A stretch of DNA of 64,000 nt, taken from contig NZ_JADPMP010000009.1 of assembly GCF_015686655.1 (NCBI RefSeq), positions 124,001-188,000 of the forward strand. Direction: 5' to 3'. A model generated the notes under the pieces. That model saw only the letters and a program-made list of their open reading frames with translations, ran no database searches and was not told the origin of the DNA. Of the stretch, positions 27,362 to 35,200 are shown piece after piece; position 1 is the stretch's first letter; the number at the start of each line of letters is the position of its first letter. This stretch comes from Pontibacter sp. FD36. Its GTDB lineage: Bacteria; Bacteroidota; Bacteroidia; Cytophagales; Hymenobacteraceae. Both the position numbers and the translations under genes were made by a program.

Positions 27362-27374
27362 ATGTGGAAATGAT

Positions 27375-27710
27375 ATGAATTTTAGAAAGTACATCGAAAG
27401 GATTAAGTATCTGGATGAATTAATCCGGAAAGAGAGAACAGGTACGCCAGAGGAGCTAGCTAGTAGGCTTGGCGTCAGCAGGGCACAACTGTATAATATA
27501 ATTGATGAACTGAAGACCGAAGGCTTAGCAATTAACTATACCAGAAAGCGAAACACATTCTACTATACCTCTAATCAAAAGCTGGAAATAGCATTCTCTT
27601 TGAAGGTTGTTTCGGAGGATGAAAATATTAAAGTTTTTGGAGGAAAAATTTATTCCAATCCAATTTTTCTAGATGGAAGAAAAGTAGCTTTATATCAGTT
27701 AACCGGTTAA
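27375..27710 (+). CDS. HTH regulator of the peptide operon
   Basis: A 111-residue protein with an N-terminal winged-helix-like HTH of the HTH_11 type (TPEELASRLGVSRAQLYNII, about residues 23-42, then a KTEGLAINYTRKRNTFYY wing). The C-terminal half (GGKIYSNPIFLDGRK) has no recognised ligand-binding domain. It starts 14 bases after the transporter stop and precedes the peptide genes, so it is likely a local regulator of peptide expression. The operator is unknown; the palindrome at 23941-23972 is a candidate. Confidence 0.8.
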   Translation: MNFRKYIERIKYLDELIRKERTGTPEELASRLGVSRAQLYNIIDELKTEGLAINYTRKRNTFYYTSNQKLEIAFSLKVVSEDENIKVFGGKIYSNPIFLDGRKVALYQLTG

Positions 27711-27770
27711 GCAAAAGGTAATGTCAGCCGCCTGTAAGTGTGGACAGAAGCATAAAGATTTCAAAAAAAT

Positions 27771-27959
27771 ATGGAAAATTTAAACGTAGTTCAACTAAAA
27801 GTAGAAGAATTAGAAAATATCAACGGGGGTATTTTCCCGATAGTTATTGCAGGTGTAGTTATATCAGCTAAGACTGCAGGTTGGATTGCAGCAGGCACTG
27901 CCGCAGCAGGGCTCTTTGGAGCAGGAGTTTATGTTGGATATCAAGAAGCTGCAAAATAA
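27771..27959 (+). CDS. Double-glycine-leader bacteriocin-like peptide
   Basis: A 62-residue precursor. The leader has the classic pattern LKVEELENINGG with Gly-Gly at about residues 19-20. The mature part is a Gly/Ala-rich hydrophobic helix, with GWIAAGTAAAGLFGAGVYVG containing several small-xxx-small steps, and ends in YQEAAK. This is the layout of class IIb-type (lactobin/cerein-like) peptides of Bacteroidota. It is probably cleaved and exported by the neighbouring C39 transporter. Antimicrobial activity is inferred, not shown. Confidence 0.85.
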   Translation: MENLNVVQLKVEELENINGGIFPIVIAGVVISAKTAGWIAAGTAAAGLFGAGVYVGYQEAAK

Positions 27960-27964
27960 GAACT

Positions 27965-28156
27965 ATGAAAGCCCTACAATTAGATCTTGCTACATATAAT
28001 GTAGCTGAAAACACCTACGATGAAAATATCGAAATTGAAGGTGGAAACCCATTTATTATTCCATTTCTTGCAATAGGTGGAGCTGCAGCGGCAGGCTTAG
28101 CCATTTATGAAGCAGGAAAAGCTACAGGAGAATTTATTTACCATATTACACGCTAA
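27965..28156 (+). CDS. Second double-glycine-leader peptide with GKATGE motif
   Basis: A 63-residue precursor from the ATG at 27965, five bases after the previous stop. The leader is acidic and ends NIEIEGG. The mature part starts NPFIIPFLAIGGAAAAGLAI and ends YEAGKATGEFIYHITR. The C-terminal GKxxGExxYxxT pattern recurs in three further small genes at 28186, 30359 and 30663. With the 27771 peptide it may act as a two-peptide bacteriocin. The GG leader makes it a likely C39 substrate. Confidence 0.82.
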   Translation: MKALQLDLATYNVAENTYDENIEIEGGNPFIIPFLAIGGAAAAGLAIYEAGKATGEFIYHITR

Positions 28157-28185
28157 GTTTATCAACTCACCTTAATTAATGAATC

Positions 28186-28338
28186 ATGGAATACTTTAAT
28201 AAAGAAACGCTGGATAGATGCTTGCAAATGTTGCTAGCTACTTGGTACACTAAAGTTCTCCTGATTACCTTATCTGCCTATTTTATATTCAGATTTGGCA
28301 AGAGCATAGGTGAGTTCTTATACTATATTACACACTAG
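28186..28338 (+). CDS. Leaderless 50-residue membrane peptide with GKSIGE motif
   Basis: A 50-residue frame, MEYFNKETLDRCLQMLLATW at the start, with one hydrophobic segment (VLLITLSAYFIFRF) and the C-terminus GKSIGEFLYYITH. It has no GG leader. It sits 29 bases after the second leader peptide in the same orientation and shares its C-terminal motif. It could be an immunity peptide that mimics the exported one, or an intracellular variant; both are inference. A hairpin terminator follows at 28418. Confidence 0.7.
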   Translation: MEYFNKETLDRCLQMLLATWYTKVLLITLSAYFIFRFGKSIGEFLYYITH

Positions 28339-28417
28339 TATAGAAGACTTTTTCTCTTTTACCTAATTGTATAACGAATCATGAAACATACCAAAGCTTA
28401 GAGCTAGGATGATAAAG

Positions 28418-28474
28418 AAGAACCTCCTGTTTTAGGGATATAGTCAATGTATTACCTAAAGCCAGGAGGTTCTT
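28418..28474 (+). terminator. Rho-independent terminator of the peptide operon
   Basis: A 12-bp perfect outer stem AAGAACCTCCTG / CAGGAGGTTCTT, extended by further pairing across TTTAGG/CCTAAA, and TTTTGTTTT after it. It is preceded at 28381 by a six-codon ATG frame in a context like that before the 28186 gene, perhaps a deletion remnant. Confidence 0.8.
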
Positions 28475-28572
28475 TTGTTTTCCACTTCTAAAAAGGCGCT
28501 TATCATTGTAAGTACCCCTAAACCAGCACAGTTCAAAAGTAGACTTTTCTAAAATCTGAGCTCCTCCCAATT

Positions 28573-29454
28573 TTAGGACTGGCCAAAAATAGAGAATTCG
28601 GGCTTCACTATGTTCTTTTTCACCCACGCTTCCGGCTTTATGTCACCCAATGAACTGTGAGGCCGGAAACCGTTATACTCCTCTCGCCAAGCTTCTATCT
28701 TCTGCTTTGCATCCTCCAGAGAAAGGAACCAGTTGGCGTTCAGACACTCGTTCCTGAAGCTACCTTTGAAGGACTCGATAAAGGCGTTATCCGTGGGTTT
28801 CCCGGGTCTGGGGAAGTCAAACGTCACCTTGTTATCATACGCCCATTTATCCAGCGCCTTGGATATAAACTCACTCCCGTGGTCTACCTGTATACGCTTG
28901 GGTACAGCATTGTTTTCCTGTTTTATCTTTTCCAAAGCAGCGACCACGTCTTCTCCCCTCAGGGACTGTCCCACCAGGATGCCCGGGCACTGTCGGCTAT
29001 AATTATCCACTACAGTTAAGCAGCGGAACTTCCTGCCGTCAAAGAGCTGGTCGGCTACAAAATCCATGCTCCAACACTCCTGATTGCTGGAGAGTTCAGG
29101 CTGCTCCAGGCTATGAGCGGCGGCTTTGTTTCTTCGCGGGCGCTTTGTCCTCAGTTTCAGCCCCTCCTCCCTATAGAGGCGATGCACGCGCTTATGGTTG
29201 TTCCGCCAACCCGCCCGCCGCAGCAGGATAAAGATACGCCAGAAGCCGTAGCGAACCCTCACCTGAGCTATCTCCCGCATCCGCTTCCTGATCACGGAGC
29301 TGTCCCTGGCTTTGGAGCGATAGTACCAGCCTGTACGGTGAAACCTCACCACCTTACAAGCCCTGGTGATGGAAACGCGACAAACATTTGTCAAGCCTGA
29401 AGCCAGCCCTTTTAGCCGGGCTGGCTTCAAAGCTTTTTTCAGACCCACAGACAT
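28573..29454 (-). CDS. IS3-family transposase OrfB (DDE integrase core)
   Basis: A 293-residue catalytic subunit. The N-terminal part has an HTH_21-like region (VRYGFWRIFILLRRAGWRNN). The catalytic triad is present: D in CWSMDFVADQLFDGR, D in IQVDHGSEFIS, and E in NAFIESFKGSFRNEC. The C-terminal YNGFRPHSSLGDIKPEAW is typical. In the IS it would normally be made by frameshifting from OrfA; the OrfA frame is broken here, so the element may no longer transpose on its own. Confidence 0.9.
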   Translation of the reverse strand: MSVGLKKALKPARLKGLASGLTNVCRVSITRACKVVRFHRTGWYYRSKARDSSVIRKRMREIAQVRVRYGFWRIFILLRRAGWRNNHKRVHRLYREEGLKLRTKRPRRNKAAAHSLEQPELSSNQECWSMDFVADQLFDGRKFRCLTVVDNYSRQCPGILVGQSLRGEDVVAALEKIKQENNAVPKRIQVDHGSEFISKALDKWAYDNKVTFDFPRPGKPTDNAFIESFKGSFRNECLNANWFLSLEDAKQKIEAWREEYNGFRPHSSLGDIKPEAWVKKNIVKPEFSIFGQS

Positions 29455-29719
29455 GTCTCAGCATCGGGTCCACGTCCTGCAGCATTTGTTTGTCCAGGCC
29501 CGAGGTCTGCCACCAGCTGTTTTAACTGCCGGTTCTCCTCCTCCAGCTGCCGGAGCTTTCTTAATTCCAACACTCCCAGACCACCGTATTTTTCTTCCAG
29601 TTATAGAAGGTGGCCTCTGAGATGCCCATCTTGCGGCACACCTCCTCTACCTTAACTCCCGTCTCTACTTGCTTGATGGCGAAGATAATCTGCACCTCGG
29701 TGAACTTCGATTTCTTCAT
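29455..29719 (-). pseudogene. IS3-family OrfA, disrupted by frameshifts
   Basis: From the ATG at 29719 the frame reads MKKSKFTEVQIIFAIKQVE and an HTH (VCRKMGISEATFYNWKK), then loses its frame in a run of A near 29589-29593 and stops at 29561-29563. The rest of the protein (YGGLGVLELRKLRQLEEENR) is in another frame, and one extra C near 29500 would restore the first frame (LDKQMLQDV). These are compensating single-base indels, so OrfA is inactive unless they are sequencing errors. Confidence 0.75.
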
Positions 29720-29797
29720 GGCAATTCGTTTTTTAACTATACGACAATTGCTCGTCTCCTCTACTTTACAGCAGTCCGGTTTTTATGGGGGAGGTCA

Positions 29798-29989
29798 ACA
29801 TACTTCTACCAATCAGATACCCTTGGCTGGTACCGGTGCGTCACCTCCAAACACGAAGTAGACCGCTGGCTGCAGAAAGTAGACAAGCAGGGCTTAGATC
29901 AAGTTATCCACTCCACTTCTGTCTTATCAGACTTTGAGAAGCAGTACCAGGCAATAGAAGCAGCCACCGAGAAGATGGGAACACAATAG
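29798..29989 (+). pseudogene. C-terminal remnant of a gene truncated by the IS
   Basis: Immediately right of the IS end an open frame continues in phase for 63 codons (TLGWYRCVTSKHEVDRWL in the middle, AATEKMGTQ at the end). No start codon lies within it and the upstream part is missing. It is not recognised as any family. The lost 5' part is not found left of the IS, so a deletion or rearrangement accompanied the insertion. Confidence 0.6.
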
Positions 29990-30082
29990 TAGTAAGCTCT
30001 TAGGATTTGTAGTTGACTTTCCTTATATTCATCAATCCTGACAGGTATACGACTTTCGCTAACAACAAACTTATTCGCATAC

Positions 30083-30346
30083 ATGGCCCAACCAGAACAA
30101 AGCAAACCCACCATAATCTTTTCCGGTGACTTTCATCGGGCAGCGGTCATTAAAAACATGCTTGAGAACCACGGCATTTATGTGTTTATACAAAATGAGC
30201 ACATGGGCAGTATTGCGCCTTTTCAAGTAGCTTCTGGCGGCTTTAATCCGGTGCGGCTCATTATCTCCGGACATGATGAGGAAGAGGCGCAGCGCCTTCT
30301 GGATGGATTTGATGCTGCTGCTTTTGACAACCAAGACGAGAACTAA
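30083..30346 (+). CDS. DUF2007 family putative signal-transducing protein
   Basis: An 87-residue cytoplasmic protein. The pattern TIIFSGDFHRAAVIKNMLEN, then a small beta-sheet (IYVFIQNEHMGS) and VRLIISGHDEEEAQRLL matches DUF2007, a small ferredoxin-like fold. Function unknown. It is directly followed, 12 bases later, by a leaderless membrane peptide gene and may be co-transcribed with the peptide pairs. Confidence 0.85.
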   Translation: MAQPEQSKPTIIFSGDFHRAAVIKNMLENHGIYVFIQNEHMGSIAPFQVASGGFNPVRLIISGHDEEEAQRLLDGFDAAAFDNQDEN

Positions 30347-30358
30347 CACATCAGACTT

Positions 30359-30472
30359 ATGAAAAAATCAGCAAGAATAACCTCTATCCTAATTGCACTT
30401 GTTATAGTTTTTATAGCGGGAGAACATGTGGGAAGCAGCCTTGGCGAGCTTGTTTACAACTTAACTCACTAG
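30359..30472 (+). CDS. Leaderless 37-residue membrane peptide with GSSLGE motif (type A)
   Basis: A 37-codon frame: a basic N-terminus MKKSARITS, one hydrophobic helix (ILIALVIVFIAG), then EHVGSSLGELVYNLTH and TAG. The C-terminus shares GxSxGExxYxxTH with the genes at 27965, 28186 and 30663. The reading frame continues after the TAG into a second hydrophobic segment. Missing from ordinary gene prediction because of its size. Exported, immunity or toxin roles cannot be separated from sequence alone. Confidence 0.65.
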   Translation: MKKSARITSILIALVIVFIAGEHVGSSLGELVYNLTH

Positions 30473-30586
30473 TCTTTTATCAAAACAGGAAGGCTATACC
30501 TGACACCCTTAACGCTTTCTATCATCTGCGCTCTGGGCTTCTTACTTGGAGTTGCTGCAGGAATCGTGTTATATTTAAAGAGCTAA
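30473..30586 (+). pseudogene. Hydrophobic type-B segment without start codon
   Basis: Directly after the TAG of the 30359 peptide, in the same frame, 37 codons run to a TAA. They encode a basic-polar stretch and a glycine-zipper helix (ICALGFLLGVAAGIVLYLKS) similar to the type-B peptide at 30820 (GFLIGLGIGAYVALK). No ATG, GTG or TTG start is present before the helix. It may be a decayed copy, start at CTG, or be read through the stop. Confidence 0.45.
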
Positions 30587-30599
30587 TCCGTCCTACAAC

Positions 30600-30623
30600 T
30601 ATACCTGCCCTGAAACAGGTATA
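30600..30623. repeat. Inverted pair of AGGTATA words
   Basis: TATACCTG at 30600-30607 and CAGGTATA at 30616-30623 form an 8-bp stem with an 8-base loop between the two peptide pairs. There is no T-run, so it is a poor terminator. Confidence 0.6.
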
Positions 30624-30662
30624 ACTTACAGCCAACTCCAAAACGAAACAAACATTCACGTT

Positions 30663-30773
30663 ATGCAAAAGAAGACTAGAATCATAAAAGCACTCTTAAT
30701 CACTGCTTCGGCTGTTGCTATCTTTACCTTCGGCAAAAGCATGGGCGAAGCGCTGTATTATTTCACCAACTAA
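30663..30773 (+). CDS. Leaderless 36-residue membrane peptide with GKSMGE motif (type A)
   Basis: A 36-codon frame: basic start MQKKTRIIKA, one hydrophobic helix (LLITASAVAIFTF) and the C-terminus GKSMGEALYYFTN. It is the fourth member of the family in this region and is followed after 46 bases by a glycine-zipper peptide gene (type B), repeating the A-B order seen at 30359-30586. No leader peptide is present. Confidence 0.65.
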   Translation: MQKKTRIIKALLITASAVAIFTFGKSMGEALYYFTN

Positions 30774-30819
30774 CACGGCTCTCACTTCGCAACTTAAACC
30801 CACCACACCATTCCGTTTC

Positions 30820-30990
30820 ATGAAAACTGACACAAACTCCCTCCTGTTCCGCTTACGCAAATGGATTATCGCTTTTGCTTTTGCTGGTTTTCTAATAGGG
30901 CTCGGCATTGGCGCTTACGTGGCGCTTAAGCAGCATACAACATCCGAGAACATAGCACCGCCTGCGGTTCTTGAAGCGCCAGTGAAATAG
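30820..30990 (+). CDS. 56-residue glycine-zipper membrane peptide (type B)
   Basis: From the ATG at 30820: a polar basic N-terminus (MKTDTNSLLFRLRK), one helix WIIAFAFAGFLIGLGIGAYV with GxxxGxxxG-like steps, and a polar Pro-rich tail (ENIAPPAVLEAPVK). It pairs with the type-A peptide gene just upstream. Small-xxx-small helices like this associate in membranes; in two-peptide bacteriocins both partners use such motifs. It might equally be a small structural membrane protein. Confidence 0.6.
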   Translation: MKTDTNSLLFRLRKWIIAFAFAGFLIGLGIGAYVALKQHTTSENIAPPAVLEAPVK

Positions 30991-31056
30991 ATGCTGGTCT
31001 AGGTATAGGGCACTCCAATTTCCAAGGTATAGCTTCGCTTTGCCACGCATAAGCCG

Positions 31057-31064
31057 TACCTTTG
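31057..31064 (+). promoter_or_regulatory. Probable -7 promoter element of hemB
   Basis: TACCTTTG matches TAnnTTTG exactly, 42 bases before the hemB ATG. TTTG at 31039-31042 lies closer than the usual -33 distance. Confidence 0.45.
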
Positions 31065-31106
31065 CCGTATACTTATGTCGAAGCATTTTAGAGCAAACGC
31101 TATACT

Positions 31107-32081
31107 ATGATCACGAAAAGACCAAGACGAAACCGCTATAACGAAGTCATCCGCAGCATGGTGCAGGAAACTGCCCTGGAACTGAACGACTTCATCTTCC
31201 CGCTATTCATTATCGAGGGCCAAAACCAGAAGGTGGAGGTAGCCTCTATGCCGGGTATCAACCGCTACTCCGTTGACACTTTGCTCGATGAAGTGGCCAG
31301 CTGTGTGGAGCTAGGCATCAAAGCCTTTGCCCCTTTCCCTAGCATCCCCGAAAACCTGAAAGACAAGTACGCCAGGGAGAGCGAGAACCCTGACGGCTTG
31401 TTCCCAAGAGCCATCCGTGAGATCAAGAAGAACTTCCCGGACGTGGTGCTGATGACTGACGTGGCCATGGACCCTTATAGCTCCGACGGGCACGACGGCA
31501 TTGTGATAAACGGTGAGATCGTGAACGACGAGACGCTGGAGGTTTTGGGCAAAATGGCGCTCACGCAGGCACAGGCTGGCGCTGACATTGTGGGTCCTTC
31601 GGATATGATGGACGGTCGTGTAGGGCACATCCGCCGCGTGCTCGACGAGAACGGCTTCCACAAAGTGGGCATCATGAGCTATACTGCCAAGTATGCCAGC
31701 GCCTTCTACGGTCCGTTCCGCGATGCCCTGGACTCCGCTCCAAAAATGGGTGACAAGAAAACATACCAGATGAACCCGGCCAACAGCCGTGAGGCGCTGA
31801 TCGAAGCCGCACTCGACACCGAAGAGGGAGCCGATTACCTGATGGTAAAGCCAGCCCTGGCATACCTGGACATCATCAAGCTGTTGCGCGACAACTCACA
31901 CCTGCCTATCGCCGCCTACAACGTGAGCGGTGAGTACGCCATGGTAAAAGCCGCTGGCCTCAAAGGCTGGATTGACGGGGAAAAAGCTATGCTCGAGAGT
32001 TTGCTGAGCATCAAGCGAGCTGGAGCGGATATTATCCTGTCATACTTTGCCAAGGATTTTGCAAAGTACCTCCAAAAATAA
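31107..32081 (+). CDS. hemB: Porphobilinogen synthase (delta-aminolevulinate dehydratase)
   Basis: A 324-residue enzyme that condenses two 5-aminolevulinate molecules into porphobilinogen for haem. The two active-site lysines are K195 (MSYTAKYASAFYGPFRDA) and K248 (YLMVKPALAYLD). The metal region DVAMDPYSSDGHDGI lacks the three-cysteine zinc cluster, so it is the magnesium-type enzyme. It is monocistronic, with its own promoter and terminator. Confidence 0.97.
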   Translation: MITKRPRRNRYNEVIRSMVQETALELNDFIFPLFIIEGQNQKVEVASMPGINRYSVDTLLDEVASCVELGIKAFAPFPSIPENLKDKYARESENPDGLFPRAIREIKKNFPDVVLMTDVAMDPYSSDGHDGIVINGEIVNDETLEVLGKMALTQAQAGADIVGPSDMMDGRVGHIRRVLDENGFHKVGIMSYTAKYASAFYGPFRDALDSAPKMGDKKTYQMNPANSREALIEAALDTEEGADYLMVKPALAYLDIIKLLRDNSHLPIAAYNVSGEYAMVKAAGLKGWIDGEKAMLESLLSIKRAGADIILSYFAKDFAKYLQK

Positions 32082-32107
32082 CAAAGTCAGACCCTCGACA
32101 ATACAAG

Positions 32108-32140
32108 CGCCCTGGGCTCACAGCTCAGGGCGTTTTGTTT
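32108..32140 (+). terminator. Rho-independent terminator of hemB
   Basis: An 11-bp stem CGCCCTGGGCT / AGCTCAGGGCG with one GU pair, loop CAC, followed by TTTTGTTTT. Confidence 0.88.
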
Positions 32141-32283
32141 TAAAAGCAGGCTAGCGCCAACACAGGGTCTAGCGCCCCTCCAAACCAATGTTTAACCAAA
32201 TAAAGTATTCACACTGAACCAGTTTGGCGTTCGCGCACTTTTAAGTATATTGGTGGTTCTAAACTTCTACCTACTACTACTTT

Positions 32284-35200
32284 ATGAGAGGATTGAGCCT
32301 TTGGCTGATGGCTGCGGCACTTGCAACGACTTCTGTTAGCTTTGCGCAGCAGAGTGGCTCGGTGCCTGTGCGCGCTAATGTGCAGGAGCTGGGCCGCATT
32401 GCGGCAGCTGAAGACAAAAATTACCGGACAAAACGTGCCGAAGCTATTGCGCTTGCCAAGCGAAATGGCTGGGAAATTGAAAAGACTTACAAGGACGGTA
32501 CCCACATATCCTTACAGAGCCTTGATGAACTGGGCATGCCGGTTTACTATATCACCTACAACAATAACGCCGCCATCACCACCCGCACAAACCAGCTTTG
32601 GACAGGCGGCAAGCTGGGGCTTAACCTCAGTGGGGCGAGCAACAGCGTTACTGACAAAATGGGGGTCTGGGACGGTGGCCTGGTACGCGAGTCACATGTG
32701 GAGCTGCGCGGCCGTGTAGAGCAGAAAGACAAGCCATCAAAACTGAATGACCATGCCACCCACGTGGCCGGCACCCTCATCGCCAGCGGACAGAGCCTGA
32801 TGGCCAAGGGCATGGCGCACGGGGTGAAAAAGCTGTACGCTTACGACTTTAATAACAGTCCTTCCGAAATGGCCGAGGCTGCGCAAGCCAATATGCTGGT
32901 TTCAAACCACTCTTATGGTACCATAGCCGGCTGGCGTTATAATAGTGAACGCAAAGGCACCGATGAGGACCCGTACTGGGAATGGTGGGGAACACCTCAG
33001 GTAAGCGAAACAGAGGACTACAAGTTCGGCTACTATGACGAGACTTCTGTTAGCTGGGACCGCATCGCCTATAATGCGCCCTATTTCCTGATCGTGAAGT
33101 CAGGTGGTAACAATCGGCAGGAGCCTGGCCCCGCTGTAGGCAAACCTTACATGCAGCGCAACTCTAACGGTAACTTCACGCTGGTGGCACAGCGTCCTGC
33201 CAACATAAGCAGCAACGAAGGCTATGATGGCATAGCCACCTACGGCACTGCCAAGAATATACTGACTGTGGGTGCCGTGAACAGCCTCCCAAACGGCTAC
33301 AACCAGTCTTCCGATGTCAAGATCACCAGCTTCAGCAGCTTTGGGCCTACTGATGATGGTCGTATTAAGCCTGACCTGGTAGGAGGTGGAGAAAGAATTC
33401 TTTCTACAACCAGTGCCAGCGACAATTCTTACAAAGCTCTGAGCGGCACCTCCATGGCAGCCCCCAACATTTCGGGCTCCCTGCTGCTGCTACAAGAGCA
33501 CTATTCCAATCTGAACAACGGGAAATTCATGCGTGCCGCCACACTCAAAGGTTTGGCCATTCATACGGCTGACGAGGCCGGCGACGCTCCAGGGCCTGAC
33601 TACATGCATGGCTGGGGACTTCTGAACGCCAGTCGCGCCGCTACTATGATCAGCAACACCCAGAACACGCACCTGATACAGGAGCGCAGTCTGGAGCAAG
33701 GCAAAACCTATACGCTGGAGGTAGTGGCATCCGGCGCAGGACCACTGGTGGCCACCATTTCCTGGACCGACCCGGAAGGAGCTGCCCATTCCATGTACAG
33801 CGCCCTGAATAACCGCAGTCCGCGCCTGATTAATGACCTGGACATACGTGTCACGAACCGCGGCAATACGATCATGCCCTGGGTACTGAACCCCAATGCT
33901 CCTGAACTGCCCGCAACCCAAGGCGACAACGTGGTAGACAATGTAGAGCAGGTACTTATACCTAACGCTATACCTGGCGAGACCTACACCATTACCGTAT
34001 CTCACAAGCGCACGCTTCAGAAAGGGCCTCAGGAATATTCCCTGTTGGTGAGCGGCATGGGCGGCACAGCCTACTGCGCAAGCGCTCCCACTTCGGAGGC
34101 AGGTTCACGCATCAGCAAAATTGTTTTTGACGGCATTACAACTTCTTTTGAAGGATGCGCCACCTACCGCCTGCAGGAGGAAATGCTGCTATCCTTTGAG
34201 CCGGGTCAGACTAAAACGGTGTCGTTTGAGTTGGGCACCTGTGGCGCCAATGTCAGCAAGGCAGCTAAGGTATATGTGGACTGGAACGGCAATGGCAGCT
34301 TCGAAGATCAGGGTGAGGAAGCTGCTGCTTCTGGTGTTACCAACGGTGTCGGGATGTTCAATGCCAGTATTTCAGCCCCATCTTTTCTACAGCCTGGCTA
34401 CATGACCCGACTGCGCGTCGTGTTGGTTGAAACCTCCAATCCGGCAGGCATAAGCTCTTGTGGCACTTACACCCGCGGCGAAACGCAGGACTATATCATT
34501 CAGGTTACAAAGCCGTCCTCAGATGTTGCATTGGAGCAGGTAAAGCCGGTAGGTTCATCGCTCTGCGCCGGCACGAATCAGCAGTTTCTGGTTACAATCC
34601 GTAACAATGGGCTCCGCGATCAGAAAAATATTCCGATGACACTAGAGGTATACCGTAGTAGCACCAAAGTAGCTACCATGACAACGGTTTACACCAAAAC
34701 GCTAAAATCCTTTACCTCAGATGAGATCTTGCTGACAGCTGATTTCCAAACAGAAGCTGGCGCTACTTATGAACTGATTGCTTCGGCAGGCACCACCAGT
34801 GATGCCGTACCAGAGAATAATACATTGAGCAAAATCTACGGGGTAGGTGGCAACACCACTGTGGCACAGGCAGTGGCAACCCGCTGCGGTGACCAGCCCA
34901 GCTATACCCTGACCGGCACTGGTGATGGTACAATCTTCTGGTACAATACGGCAAGCGGAGGCACGCCCATCGCTGCGGGTAACTCAACCAGTATTGCAAC
35001 AAGCAGTGCTAACGGCTCGCTCTATGCCTCCCTGAACGATTTCTCAGCCACTGTTGGACCAGCGACCAAGAAGTTTGCAACAGGCGGTGGGTATAACCAG
35101 TTTACGCCGGATGTGATCGTAGACACAAAAGCTCCTATGCTGCTGGAAAGCGCCCGCCTGTATATTGGCAACCCAGGCAAGATTACCTTTACAGCCTACA

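Larger units (their letters stand above)
28557..29797 (-). mobile_element. IS3-family insertion sequence, about 1241 bp
   Basis: The element is bounded by imperfect inverted repeats: TGAGCTCCTCCCAATTTTAG at 28557 and, on the other strand, TGACCTCCCCCATAAAAACC ending at 29797. It codes an OrfB transposase and a damaged OrfA on the minus strand. The flanks (ATC on the left, ACA on the right) do not show the usual 3-4 bp target duplication. It separates two groups of small-peptide genes and abuts a truncated gene on its right. Confidence 0.88.

Noticed and set aside
28657-29400. Plus-strand frames antisense to the IS transposase
   Set aside because: The minus strand has an intact DDE transposase with both terminal repeats; the plus frames have no domain.
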